DNA of 64,000 nt from positions 4,255,009 to 4,319,008 of the forward strand of contig CM075938.1 of the NCBI GenBank assembly GCA_038030265.1, in the 5' to 3' direction. The notes beneath the pieces are model-generated. The model saw nothing but the letters and a program-made list of their open reading frames with translations. It was not told where the DNA came from and ran no database searches. Below, in pieces: positions 34,536 through 46,559 of the stretch. Numbering within the stretch: position 1 is the stretch's first letter; the number at the start of each line of letters is the position of its first letter. This stretch comes from Corythucha ciliata (Eukaryota; Arthropoda; Insecta; Hemiptera; Tingidae). The position numbers and the translations under genes were made by a program.

Positions 34536-35424
34536 ACTGTTATTATGATATGAAAGTTGGGCTTATTCCTTGTCTTTTTAATGGCACGTAGATTGAATTA
34601 AATTATTATTATTATTTTCCATTTATTACATGTTGCAACTGCTACATATACATATACAAATAAGAAATAAATAACATCTAGCAACTTCACTTTCACTTTA
34701 CACAGTTTATGGATCCACTACACTTATAATGTAGCATACTAAGTCGAGGGGTTTGGTCCTTTTTAGCCGTCGAATGTCTCCCGCAGTATCCAGCAGGGCG
34801 AGTGCCTCAACATTAGAGTGTTTGTGGAGCCTCTTTTTGTGCTCCGCTGCTCGTCACGATGCACGTCAAGACCTCGTACATACCAGGGCGCCTTTGTTAT
34901 CATTCTCAAAACTTTGTTTTGAAAAGTTTGTATGACTTTGACATTGCTTTTCTTGGTGCAGCCCCTAAGATGACACCCGGAGGCCCAGAAAAGGCTTCAG
35001 AACTTGCTGGTGTAGCAGGAGCTTGTTGGCCATCGAGAGCTCAGAATGCTTCCCGAGCAGCCAGTACCTTTCTCCTCTTTTTTCTTTTTGACGTGGGGCT
35101 TTTACCGGAGATTAGCATCCAGCGTCATGCCTAGGTCCTTCGCCGTATTTGCAAATGGTATTATTTCTCATTGATTTGCACGGGAATTGGGCTGGTCCAT
35201 CGATTTGTGAAGTTTACATGAACAGATTTCTCCTTGTTGAGTTTTATTTCCACTTTTTTGTCCATGAGGTTAAGTTGAGTCAACCAGCTCCTCAATGACG
35301 GCCAGCCGTGTACAACACAAGGCAGGGGCAGCAATCACACCAGCTTGGAGGTCCATCACAATTCTTTGTATTTTGAATTTCAGCTATAAGGCTTCTATTG
35401 GCGAATGAAACTATCACTAGCTGC

Positions 35425-36925
35425 GCTAGTGTTCTTGATAGTGTAAGCGGTATTTGTTATCAATTTTTAGTTTCACAGGCATTGCTGATAGTGTAAGAAG
35501 TATTGATAACTCAGTTTATATCGTTGTTTGATCTTGAAGAGCTCGTAAATAACTTCACATCTCACTTAATCTGGCTAGGTTTTCAAGATTCTTTGGTGAA
35601 CAAATACATCAAACGTGTTCACATTAAAAATTCGGAAAAGAAGGTTCTTGAAATGTTAGGTACCTAATCCACCTCCAGTGGGCACTGGGTTATAGCTAGC
35701 AAAATTATTATAATTTCGTTGTTAGTGCTACCACCCAATTTATTTATACTTACGGTGGTCGAGAGCTCACAAAATAACTATTTTTCAGTTGACCGGGTGT
35801 TAAGTTATTTCATTATCAGCGGTTCCTTCCATCTCAAGACCTTACTACTTCTGAAGTTGTTCATTCGGGAAGCGTCTTTTTACTGTTAATTTTGAATACA
35901 GATTCATCACCATCAAAATCTCGGAATGTCACAGATGGAAGAAATGGCTACGATGCTAACCATATCGACATGGCTTTAGACGGGACGAAGAGGACTCTAT
36001 AAGAAGATATTTGCGCTTTGCCTGGAGTCGCCTGCGCTTGAATAATCCTAATAAATGCTCTTAAATGGTTATTTTCGGCATTATAAACTATACCCACATG
36101 TATCTGTTCGGGGAATAACAGTAACAAGGACAGGTACAAGTTATGGATCACACCAATACCTACACTGATGTTGAAGGGTATAGTCGAGACGAGGTGCTCG
36201 GGTGAATTTTATTAATTAATAAAAGTATAAAAATAAGCACGAAAGTATACAATATAGTAAGTAAGCGCCTCGAACCTTGAATGGAACAGAACAAGGCACG
36301 ATATGAGAGATAGGTAAACAAATCATCTTCCTCTGTCGTAATTACTGGTGATCCAGCCGAAATGAACGAGTGAGAGGCCCCGCATTGCGAGGAACTTCGG
36401 TAGTCAAAAAGTGGGATAAAGAAATGAAACAACAAAGAAGGCGCTGAGACCGGGAGTTTTTGGGCCAGCACCCGAGCTCGGGGAAAGTCGTCTCGTCGGC
36501 GGCAACGCTAGCAAAGAATAAAACCATAAGAGGAAGAAGGGACGTTTCAGGGGGCAACATGTGAAAACTAACGAGCACCGGTCTTTTCTCTGTTGTCTGT
36601 TGTGCCCCGACGCCATCCAATTGCTGATCGCCGGTCTCCTGCCGTTCACTGTGGCTCCGTTGAATCTGTTGTTGAGCGGTTACCGTAGGTCGGACTCCCC
36701 CGACGCGTCCGCGTACGCTCACGTGAAGTGCATTTCCATCATATTCTTGAGTAACCAGTGACCCCCTTATTAACAACTCGCACTAATGTAATACCGAGCC
36801 CTAGTAGTCGACCTTAGCGTAATTAATAATTGTACACACTTTTCCACGAGTTGTAATGGCAAAAAAAGAATGAAAAAGATGTGAAATAATCCAAAATTTA
36901 ACATACCGCTTACACTATGGGTATC
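35425..36925. mobile_element. possible 1.5-kb inverted-repeat element
   Basis: ATAGTGTAAGCGGTAT at about 35438 and its reverse complement ATACCGCTTACACTAT at about 36903 sit in matching contexts. Only these short ends support the call. The interior has no recognisable transposase. Confidence 0.4.
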
Positions 36926-36926
36926 A

Positions 36927-37197
36927 CTAAAGTACGCGACACGAAATAAGGCGGGTGTGACTCATCGACTAAAAAACCAACGTTGCGCATTATAGTCCCA
37001 AAGATGCGATGAAAAGCTCAAGTCTACACCCATAGCTGGCAACGTTGCGCTCCCATCGTTGTCACTTTGGAGAGCTGTGAGCCGGTGAGCGTTCGTAAAA
37101 CCCCACCCCACATCACCACCCACAACGCACGGAGTGGCAACAGGGCATGGGAGGGCCGATGAGTCACACCCGCCTTATTTCGTGTCGCGTACTTTAG
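36927..37197. mobile_element. 271-bp MITE with 41-bp perfect terminal inverted repeats
   Basis: Left arm 36927-36967 (CTAAAGTACGCGACACGAAA, then TAAGGCGGGTGTGACTCATCG) is the exact reverse complement of the right arm 37157-37197. The interior is GC-rich and noncoding. Long perfect arms mean recent insertion. Confidence 0.88.
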
Positions 37198-37443
37198 TTT
37201 CTCTATGACCGGCAGACAGCGTCTTCCTTAGCTACAATCGCCAATTCTTAAAAAAGAAACATACGAATTTTTCTACGATAACCGTGAGACATGTTAAAAT
37301 TGCTCCTTCTCTCGAAAATGTCATTCCATTTGTACCCGCTCTCAACCGGAGCTTCTGCTGCTCTGGAGCTGCTCCATGCCCGAGCAATGACGTCACTTGC
37401 TCCGCTCCAGAGCAATTCCGCCTTGGCAAATAGAAAACGCCAT

Positions 37444-37513
37444 TTTGATTTATTTTTATAAAAATATCGATTTGCTTTTCCTGTTCGTTCGAACAGCTCT
37501 CGTTATTCTTACA
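37444..37513 (+). repeat. Gypsy 3' LTR, right part
   Basis: TTTGATTTATTTTTATAAAA to TTATTCTTACA, matching the second half of the 5' LTR. Followed by the target duplication GATAT. Confidence 0.9.
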
Positions 37514-40500
37514 GATATTGTTGAAAATCAGGGGAAAATAAGGGGGGGGGCGAAAAGGTACCTTTGCCCTGGCCCACCTCGCCCCCCCCCCTAACTCTTT
37601 CTACGCCTCTGTCCAATACTCCTTCACTCACACCATTCGGCACTGCAAGTATAGGAAATCTTCATAAAATAACCTTCCACATCCACATACACATAAATAA
37701 TACATAAATCCTATACACAAGAACCGAGAAGAAAAGCAATCGTTCGTTGCTAAAATCGGATGAACTTCGGTTTCCATGAGACGAGGGGTCTGTAATCGAC
37801 CAATGTTTGACATCTATCGTCTGCGGGCGGTTGTACGATGTTGAGAATCTTGGGCTTGGCTTGGCCTGTTGAGAAATTGGTCTTCCCTCGTTATCGGTGC
37901 ATCATTCGCAGCGAAAATCTGTTTTTATTTTTACAGTTTAAGTCGCACATATATTTTCTCGTTAAAGCCTACAATTACAGGCGCGCACGTCCTTAGTAGC
38001 TCGTTACTAATTTAAACACGAAGTTATTTACAACTAGACTGATAAAAAGTAAAAGAATTTGTCCATGTATGGAGGGATTCTCTTCCCACACAGCTGCCTC
38101 TTCATAGACATACATTGGAATGCCATTAAAAGGACTTTCTTTGATTTCATAGAAGATTGTACAAAAAAATCATTAATTCGATTTCTTTTCTCAGAAATGC
38201 AAGGAATAATCGTGAATTTTCTGTATAGGAAGCTCTGTCATTGGCGTACGCAAAAATGATAACATTCCTCCCGATGTAAATTCCCCATATAATCCGCGCT
38301 AACTAACATCACCCCCTTTCACGACGCTCTGGTGTCGTTTCTCCTCGTTCTGACGTGCCATTAAAAGCACTTCTCCTCTTTTCCATCCCGACCAATCTTT
38401 CCGTGGTTAACTTACCCTTGCATTTTCTAATTAGCCTCGATAACAACACATGCTCTCTCATGCCTTATGGGGCATGAGACGAACGAAACTCCCGGCGCGG
38501 ATCGGTAACGCAAAAAAAAAGATTATCTGTTTCCCTGGTGTGCCTATACGTTGTGAACTACAGGGCTTAACGCTTATATCGTGAATTGAATTACATAATA
38601 ATAGAGGTTGTCCTCAATTCTTCTCTTGCATTTTTTATTACTATCAAGATGAGATTTGAAGATATTAGAGGAATACTCTTTCGTACCTCTCTCTCGGGTA
38701 CTTTTCTGTTATACATGTTAGAAGAACAAAAGGCGTTTTTACCTCCCCTCGAGGCTTCTATCTTGAGGTTTTTTTTTTTGTTTTTTTTTGCATCGCATAA
38801 TTTTCCCCTAAACGGGGAAACGGAGCGCTAAACGAGAAAGAATAGGTGCACAGGTCGTATCCTTGACTTCATAGTGTGTAATTATATGAAATTATTTTAC
38901 AATTGTGCAACTTGGGAAAATATGAGGGGCGCTGTTTTATCATTAGTCTCCGATCGGTGGAAATGGATTCTTGAAAATTAGCGGCGGGGTGGAGAGAAGT
39001 GGAAAAATGGACTTTATACGGTGTGTCTGGAGAATTAGTACGGCGATAAATTCATTTGAGTGATTGTGACCGTTTTATTTTTTATTTTTTTCTCCCAGCT
39101 TTTCCCCCACAAGATAATATACAGCTCTTGCTTGAAAGCCAAAGTATCAAAGCGCCCCTCTGCCCAAGGTGAAAATTATTGAATGGAAAGATTATTATTG
39201 AATAAAATTTCCTTGGGTATCTCGTAGCACTGTCACTCTCTCCAACCATATTTCAGATTTATACTCATCTTTTTCTCTCCCTGAAAGACGAGTCACAAGA
39301 GAGAGAGCGAGATAGAAAATAAGCCTCATTTTGAACCGGGATCATCTTCACTCGTAAATAACTGTCAATGGAGACACCTCAAGGTCTGGTGTGCATAAAT
39401 TTTAAGACGCTAAAAGGGGGGGGGGAAGAGGAGAAAAAATTAACCCAGTTTACCTTGGGAGACGAGATATCTCCAGAATTTTTCGGTTCGATTTTCGTTT
39501 CAAACTGCAGGTTGAATCATTTTAATTTTTGGAAGAGGACACAGAATTTCTCTCGGAGAAATTATTGTAGAAGTCGCAATATTTTCTTCTTAAACCGTCA
39601 AATCCCACGGTGAGAAATCATCCACTTTCCTTTTTCGAAATAGGAAAAAGGATGAGTGTTTGATATACCTATAATAGGAAGACGCTACAAGTTAAAATCA
39701 AAATAACCCTTACATAAATCTGAATGATATATTTTGAAAATTGGTTCATTATTTATTTTATTCTAAATAATTTATTTTTATCTTTTTTTATTATCAATTT
39801 TTGGGGTTTATAGCGTATTGAAGTTTTGAGAGCCCTATAAGCGAGAAGAAAAACCCTAAACGAAAGAGGTATTCTATTGATTCCTCAACTTATAATGTGA
39901 CACTGCACTAATTTACGAGGAAATTATCAAATTTTAGATTTCTTGGGATAGGAAACAAACGACAAAACTGCACACAACGATTCAACGAATGCCTGCACAA
40001 AACCACTGAAACCACTGTAGGTTTCCCATCATATGCAGGGCACAAAATATAGACAGCTCGCTCACCAGCTTCATTGGTAATGTTTCTCTCTCATTTTATC
40101 GACTAACCGCATTATTCTCGATGTGGCGGATGTACCCAAGAATGCGACAACATGAAATTTCAATTAATATTCTATTGATATTACTTTATTCGGCGACTTT
40201 TTATAACAAGTCGTGAGCTTTATCTTGGAAAAATACTTGAACGCGATAGAAACTTTCAATCCATTGAAAAAATGCCACCCAGAGTTCATTATCGAACCTA
40301 AACGACTTAATTTCGATACTTTTCTTTTCTTAATTTACCTCAATCTCACCGGAAATATAAATTCAACTTCCTCTGAAAGAGAAAAGATGGATAAATTGTT
40401 AATTTCGACCACTTTGCCTCGCAAATTCATAATTATAATTTAGAAAGGTTGATTGTAGCTCTTAGGAATCTCAGTCAAAGCAAATAAATTTATTGGCAAC

Positions 40501-40590
40501 ACAAAAATATTACAAAAATTGTCCCGTCATCGAGTACCGACTGGAAAAATTTGTCTGCGATAGATTCATGTCAAGCAAGCTCGTCAAAAA
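37514..40590. other. low-repeat region, no gene recognised
   Basis: Apart from an element-like end at 37535-37612 (poly-G and, in reverse, CAGAGGCGTAG), this stretch lacks family-1 repeats. It holds AT-rich sequence with only short, unsupported open frames. It may contain promoter, intronic or UTR sequence of a neighbouring gene; nothing specific can be named. Confidence 0.45.
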
Positions 40591-40920
40591 TCGATCATTC
40601 AATGGCCAAAATTATGAAGAAGTGCTAATTAGCGGCTAAAAATGAGAACAAGGGGCTCATTTAATGATGAAATTGAGAGAACGCCAGTTCGGAAGAAGAA
40701 GAGGCGAAGAGAAAAGCGATAATTTGCAGGGCATCCTAATTTACAGGCAAATTTGAGAAAATTCACGGTTTCAACGGCCACTTCGTTGCTAAGATAAAGT
40801 GTTAAGTCATGGCTAAAGTAAAATAAATTGCTAATTCGTGCCTATAAAATCGAGAAAAACTCATATTGTCGAGTACAATTTATGAAAAGCGCTCAGTCAC
40901 GTTAAGAAAACGCCAATCGC
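40590..40920 (+). repeat. family-1 repeat block, A polarity
   Basis: Degenerate monomers such as GTGCTAATTAGCGGCTAAAA at about 40622. Ends at a GC-rich element end (CAGTGGTGGAACAACACC, 40924). Confidence 0.75.
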
Positions 40921-41024
40921 GTGCAGTGGTGGAACAACACCTATCGGGGCCCGGTTCGGAGATCTCAAGGAGGCCCTTTAGTCTCTAATTAAACTATAGG
41001 AATATACTTTTTAGTAGCGTTGAA

Positions 41025-41500
41025 GTACATATTTTTCTCAATTTTAGCCACGAAATTGCCTCCGAAAACCGTGTGCGTGCGTTTTCTCAATTTAAACTGT
41101 GAATGCGATTGTTTTTTCTCAATTCTACTAGCATATTTTATTAGCTATAATTCTGCGAATTATAGTTTTTTTCTTAATATTATCCGTGAATTAGCTCATT
41201 TTCTCATTCTTAGCTGTGAATCGGCGCGTTTTATAAGCTCATAGCCGTGAAGTTGCCTCAAGAATCCACAAATTAGGTAGCGTTTGAGTGCTTTTTCCCA
41301 AATTTATTCGCAAACTAGGACTTTTTCCTTGGTTGGTTGGTGTTCTCTCAATTTCAGCTGTGAATTACGTAACACTTTTTCTCGATGTTAACAGCCGCAA
41401 ATTTTAGTATTTTTTCTCAATTTCAGCCGCGAATCAGCGTTTTTCTCAATTTTACAAGCGATTTTAGCCGTTCGTTCCTCTTAAAAAGCCCGAATTTCTC
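41025..41500 (-). repeat. family-1 repeat block, B polarity
   Basis: TTTTCTCAATTTCAGCCGCG-type monomers up to the reverse head 3. Confidence 0.78.
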
Positions 41501-41504
41501 ATCT

Positions 41505-41575
41505 TTAAGCTTTTCAGGGGCCCGGGGCGGTCCGCCTCCCTCGCCCCTGCCACGGTACGCTAGAGTGTATAAAAC
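41505..41575 (-). repeat. conserved G/C-rich array head 3 (reverse)
   Basis: Minus strand: CACTCTAGCGTACCGTGGCA, GGGGCGAGGGAGGCGGACC, GCCCCGGGCCCCTGAAAAGC. Same word order as heads 1 and 2. Left neighbour B polarity, right neighbour A polarity. Confidence 0.6.
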
Positions 41576-42110
41576 TGCGAAAATTCGCGTCTAAAATCGA
41601 GAAAAAAACGCTAATTTTTGGCTAAAAAAAGGAAAAATCGCTAGTTCACGGCAGGGGGAGTAGCCAGTCTTTGATCTAGCGATGGCAGGTTGACGTGACA
41701 ACAAGCCAGATGCCTGCAATGCCTATACTCGTAGGCTTATTATTCGGGGATGAGTCTCCGGGGAGGTAAATCGACGCGAGAAATCGTCAGTTCGACCCCA
41801 GAAACTGAATTAGAACAGTTAAAGGGTCGTGAACCGTCAAAACCTAGCATTTCTGCAGTAAAACTGTCATTTTTGTATTCTATTTCAGAATTGCCGTCGA
41901 ATAACTGACAATTTCTTCCCCAAATAGTGATATTTTTGGAATTAAACTTGGAATTTTCGACTCCTGGGCCCTGGGATGGTATACTGCGGTATTTTAGTCC
42001 CCCAAACTGGGACTCTTCTGTCGTAGTGGCAAATAGGTTTTCCAGCAACAAACGGCCGCAAAATTGGTTTTTCAGAAAGTGAACGACAATTGGGATTCCT
42101 GTAAGCCAGA
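41576..42110. repeat. short A-polarity block and family-3-like stretch
   Basis: 41580-41660 is A polarity, followed by a second element end (GGGGGAGTAGCCAGTC). 41750-42060 has about 20-bp spaced words such as GCAGTAAAACTGTCATTTTT that resemble family 3. No gene. Confidence 0.5.
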
Positions 42111-43560
42111 ACGGCGAAAATTTGATGCTAAATCGCTGCCAAATTACCAGAAAACGCTATAGCTGAAATTGAGACAAATCGCGCTAATTCGCGGATAAAC
42201 TGAAGGAAATCACTAAATCGCGGCTTAAATTGGGAAAACTGAAAAACAGCGTTAATCCATAGCAGAAAGTAAATAAAAACTGCTTAGGCGGAGCTAAAAT
42301 TTTAAAAAAACAACGAGGCTAAAATTGAAAAAACTAATTAGCGCGGCAAAATTCAAGAAAAACGCTAATTTCACGCTCCAGAGAAAGAGCTAATTTACCG
42401 CTAAAAATGAAAAAATGGCTAATCTACAGCTAAAATTTATAAAACCTAAACACTACTGCACTGCTAAAATTGAGAAAAAGTGCTAACGCGCGGCTAAAAT
42501 TTAGGAAAATCACTAAATCGTGGATAAAATTTTTAAATATCGCTAATCCATAGCAAAAATTCAAGAAAAAAACGCTAATGTGGGGCTAAAATTGGAGAAA
42601 AAATCATTAATTAGTGCAGCATAAATAAAAAAAACGCTAATTTTCAGCTCAAATTGGAAAAAAGTGATAATTCCCTGCTAAAAAATGGCTAAGTCGTAGC
42701 TGACGGTGAGAAAAATTCCAAATCGTGGCAAAAATTGAGAAAATTTGCTAAATTAAAATTTAAAAACGCCACTACGCTGCTGAAATTGAGAAAAAGCGCT
42801 AATGAGCGGCTAAAATTGAGGCAAATCACTAATTCGAACGAATGTGGTAAAATTTCCAATTTTTTGAAGGCAATGTTGAGGTTAAAATGGAATAAAACGG
42901 CTAACTCATGGCTATGAGTATGAAAAACCGTTGATTCGGTGAAAACAGCGCCAATTTGCACTTCGTATTAGATAATTCGCCTAAAATTAAGAGAACGCCT
43001 AATTTTCAGCCTAAACGGAAAAAAGTGCTAATTTGCTGCTAAAAATGAAAAAAATCGCATTTAAATTTGCGTCAAAATTGAGAACTTGTCAATTCGCGGC
43101 CTTTGAGGGCAACTTTGAGGCTAAAATTGAGAAAAAGCGCCACTTTATGGCTATAAAGGTGAAAAAATTTGCTTTGAATCGCCAATCCATAGCGCATAGT
43201 GAACAAAAAATCATAATTTGTGGAAAAATTATGAAAGAACGGCTATTCTGCGTCTAAAATGAGAAAAACGGTAATTTTCAGCCCAATCTGAGAAGAGTGC
43301 TAATTCCCTGCTAAAAAAACTTACAGCTTTAAAATTGAGGAAAACGCCAACTCGTGGAAAATTGAGACAAATCGCTAACTCAGAATGTGTGCAAATTCAT
43401 GGCTATTGTGGGGGAAGCTGAATTGCAGGCAAAATTGATTAAAGCGGCAATTTGCGGATAAAGTTGACTAAAAGCACTCGCATTCGCGGCTAAAATTATG
43501 AAATTCACGGTTTGACGCGTAAGCGCTTATTGGCGGATAGGGTATGGAAATACCAGCGGT
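42110..43560 (+). repeat. family-1 repeat block, A polarity, with segmental twins
   Basis: About 1.4 kb of monomers. The sub-stretch 42600-43330 is alignable monomer by monomer with 57690-58390, and 42415-42530 with 51840-51970. The array was therefore copied in long segments. Confidence 0.85.
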
Positions 43561-44303
43561 AATTCGTCGCTTATTGTTTCTGAAACTGCCATCAATTTTT
43601 GGATTAGGTGCTGTGTAAGCCGAGAAATCGCGGACTGTTGAAAGAAATTACCAACATGCTACCGTCCACTTGGATTGCAATTTGCTTTTACTTTTCCGTG
43701 CCGTTTTTTCGACAATTAAATTTAAAAATACGCACAATGATCACTAATACACCCGCCGTAACTCTCGAACTGTTCACTTGAGTAAGAGTAAGACTTAGGG
43801 ATCATTTTTGTGGGCAGTTTGATGAAGATTATTTTTGTGAATGCTCATTTTCACGCTAAACCTCGTAGATTTCGAAATATTTGAGTAATAATGGAACAAA
43901 ATAAGAATTTACCCCCCTGAATAAGAATTTGACTTATTACCCCCTCCTACCAAAAACAAGTTCATCAGTGTGTCCTCAACGGCTACTTCGGAAAGACTGA
44001 GTGATTACTTGATCAAAGATTTGAGCCGTATGGACGCGCGAAGCGCAGTCTTAAGCCCCGGCGTCCACACTTATAACAAACTGCCGTTCCGTTCCTCCGA
44101 ACCGAACAAATGATTTCTTCGGAGCGGCAAAACGAAACGGGCCCGCTCCCTCAGTTGGCGGTTTTCCACCGTCGCATCAAAGGAACGTTATGAACAGTGT
44201 CAAACTAGTGTGAACGAGGTCTTTAGTTCTGCCGTTCCGTTTCTCCGTTCTTCCGATTATCCCTTCATATACAGTACCGGTAACTACTGCGTTTATCACA
44301 CAT
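43561..44303. other. GC-mixed spacer with transposon-like words
   Basis: Contains GGCGTCCACACTTATAACAA and several CTGCCGTTCCGTT words in direct and inverted orientation (44085-44260), typical of a non-autonomous DNA transposon. Ends not resolved. Confidence 0.35.
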
Positions 44304-44430
44304 TTATGGCGTTTTCCACTCGTAAAATTCAGCTGTGGAGCCGAGCATTTCCTCCCGTTACCATAAGATACAATTCCGAGAAGACGGGTGGAAATGCTCG
44401 GCTCTAGAGGAGGAAAACGCTATTAAATGC
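44304..44430. mobile_element. foldback MITE of about 125 bp
   Basis: Left arm CATTTATGGCGTTTTCCACT, then GAGCCGAGCATTTCC. Right arm GGAAATGCTCGGCTC, then GGAAAACGCTATTAAATG. The arms pair almost over the whole length with a short loop. The ATGGCGTTTTC end resembles the ends of the nested element at 32716. Confidence 0.7.
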
Positions 44431-44579
44431 CAATCGTATTGACGTGTTGTACGATAAAACTAAAGCGAAGGGACAAAAACACGTCTAGCCGACAAGAAGT
44501 GACTGACAAGAAAAGAACGGCCCATTTCACCGCTCCTTCGGGGACCGATTAAATGTTACGGAACGATGAACGGAGCGCA

Positions 44580-46300
44580 AGGGTGTAGGTACGGGGGGGA
44601 TATGGGGATAGATTCCCCCCTCCCCCAGAGCCACAAGTATACGAACGAAGGAGCACTAGTACCATAAAGAAGAGCCCCATAAAATCTCCATGAGCGTTTC
44701 ACGTTGAAGTTAGGTTTAGCAGATTTTCTGAACTTGAAGAAGCCCGAAAAGGTCCGAGTACGTCCATCAGCCTTTTCCTTGGACTTCGCACCCAACGCAG
44801 TTGTGTACCCCGGGGGGGGGGGGGGTCACCCCGGACCATTTATCAGACAAAAATCGGTAATATTCGTAGCTATATCTGCTAAAAAGCGCTGATTCGTGGT
44901 CTCGCGATGCAAGTTCCAGACTAAAATTAAGAAAACAATCGCTGATTCGCGGTACTGGAGGCCATTCTTCAAATGAATTGTGGAAATCAACGCAAACGTG
45001 TCGTATTTGGGCAAACACCGCGGTTAAAGTTGAGAAAACACGCTATAATATTGACAAATGAAAGACGCTTTCAGGTTAAAATTGGACAAAAATGGCAAAT
45101 TCACAACTGAAATGTAAAACAAATCGCCCATTCGCGTATGAAAAAGGGAATGGGATGCTGAATGGCCGCAAAATTAGCACAAAACGCTATTTCACAGCTG
45201 AAACTAGGAAAAATCGCTAATTTGCAATTTGCAGATATGAAGTTATAGCAAAACGTTAATTAGCGGATACAAAATGAATAAAATCACTAATTCGCGGCAA
45301 AAATCACCGTTAGTGCAGCTAAACTTAAGAAAAACGTTAATTTTCAGTTCAAATTGGGAAAAAGTGCTAATTCTCAGTTAAAAATTAAAAAATTGCTAAT
45401 TTGCAGCTTAAATTGACTCAAACGCCAATTATTGGCGTAAATTGACAAAACTCGGTAGGTAATGCACGGGTTGCAGACGCTACCAGCTAAAATTGAGGAA
45501 CATCATTTATTCTCGAATTTGGTGTCCTGAAATTTACAATTTAAAAATGATGATTTTTTGACAGAAATGGATGGATAGATGTAAATTTTTTCGTTCGGAA
45601 AAAAAATTTACATTTATAATTCAAATTCGCACCTTCTGAAGGCATTTTTGTGGCTAAAATTCAAAAAAATGGCAAATTCATGCATGGCTATAGTACAATG
45701 TTAAAAAATATGCTAATTCATGGCTAGAACTGAAAAGAAGCAATGATCTATACATATAAAATTGCTAATGCGGTGGTAAAAGGTGAAAAACCGCTAATTT
45801 GCGGGTAATATGTATGTATAAAATAAAATAATCAGCCTGGTCAAAATTAAGTGAAAGGTTAATTTTAAGCCTAAAAGTTGAAAAAATTGCTAATTCGCGG
45901 CAAAAAATGGAAAAAATCGCCAATTTACAGCTTAAATTGCACCTGACGCAAATTTGTGACTGAAATTGTGAAAATTCGCTAATTCACAGGTTTGAAACGC
46001 TACGACGAGTCGCCGCTACAATTTTTAAAAAGCGCTAATTCGCGGTTGAAATTGAGAAAAATTCTTATTTGCACCAAAAAATGAATATACGTCAATTTGC
46101 GGATTCTGAAGGCAACTTTTCAGGCTGAAATTGAAAAAAATTGACAATTTGTGACTATAGGTGAAGAAACCGCTAATTCGCGAGTAAACTGAGAAAAATC
46201 GCCCATGCATTTCGTATGGTGAACCAAAAAAATCCTAATTCGTGAAAAGTCACCATATTTTGCGGCTAATATTGAGGAACACACTTAAGACAAACGTTAA
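44580..46300 (+). repeat. dispersed unit: G-rich end, unique 250 bp, A-polarity array
   Basis: Starts GTGTAGGTACGGGGGGGATA, then TTCCCCCCTCCCCCAGAGCC, a unique stretch with AGCACTAGTACCATAA and TTCACGTTGAAGTTAGG, a G tract and then A-polarity monomers. It is duplicated at 61660-62650 with high identity, including monomer order after the unique part. Confidence 0.82.
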
Positions 46301-46555
46301 TTCCCAGTAAAAATCTTTCAGGATAATCACATTGTGCTTCGTCGGCGCTCACTATAAAAATAATTTCACGGATTTCACTAATGAAACAAATAAATTTCAA
46401 CGGGTTTTGTCGCTCACAAAACGGACATCGCAAGGGTGACATAATTCAAAGACCAAATTCGCCGTTTTTGCGTCCTAGAATACCATTTTCGCAGACAGAC
46501 GCGGATTCAGTATTTGCTCAAGAGAGGTGCTTGAGAGATGCTGTGGTTCGCTCTA
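46300..46555 (+). repeat. family-4-like stretch
   Basis: Words such as CACGGATTTCACTAATG and CAAATTCGCCGTTTTTGCG resemble the block at 47830-48360. Degenerate; no gene. Confidence 0.4.
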
Positions 46556-46559
46556 CTAA

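Larger units (their letters stand above)
32716..37443. mobile_element. 4.7-kb nested insertion with inverted termini, non-autonomous
   Basis: Left end ATGGCGTTTTCTATTTCC and right end (reverse complement) ATGGCGTTTTCTATTTGCC form terminal inverted repeats. Both sub-termini are rich in GCTCTGGAGC/GCTCCAGAGC words, as in hAT-like DNA transposons. It splits the Gypsy 3' LTR. No transposase is recognisable. A frame on the minus strand at 36342-36776 (144 codons, GC-rich, Gln/Arg-rich N-terminal half) is unassigned. The interior holds a second copy of the left end (34340-34535), a possible element 35425-36925 and a MITE (36927-37197). Confidence 0.75.
29739..37513 (+). mobile_element. Gypsy-type LTR retrotransposon, rearranged and with nested insertion
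   Basis: The 131-bp LTR (TGTAATGAGATCTCC ... TTATTCTAACA) at 29739-29869 is matched by a split 3' LTR: 32660-32715 and 37444-37513. The whole is flanked by the 5-bp target duplication GATAT (29734-29738 and 37514-37518), which proves that the split halves belong to one insertion. TGGTGGCAGC follows the 5' LTR where the primer site should lie. Internally the gag N-terminus is plus strand, the rest of gag is inverted, protease and the first part of RT are missing, and RT-RNase H-integrase pieces are plus strand. Confidence 0.9.

Noticed and set aside
35948..36151. C2-domain-like fragment on the minus strand
   Set aside because: Only a vague resemblance over about 25 residues; no supporting exon structure.
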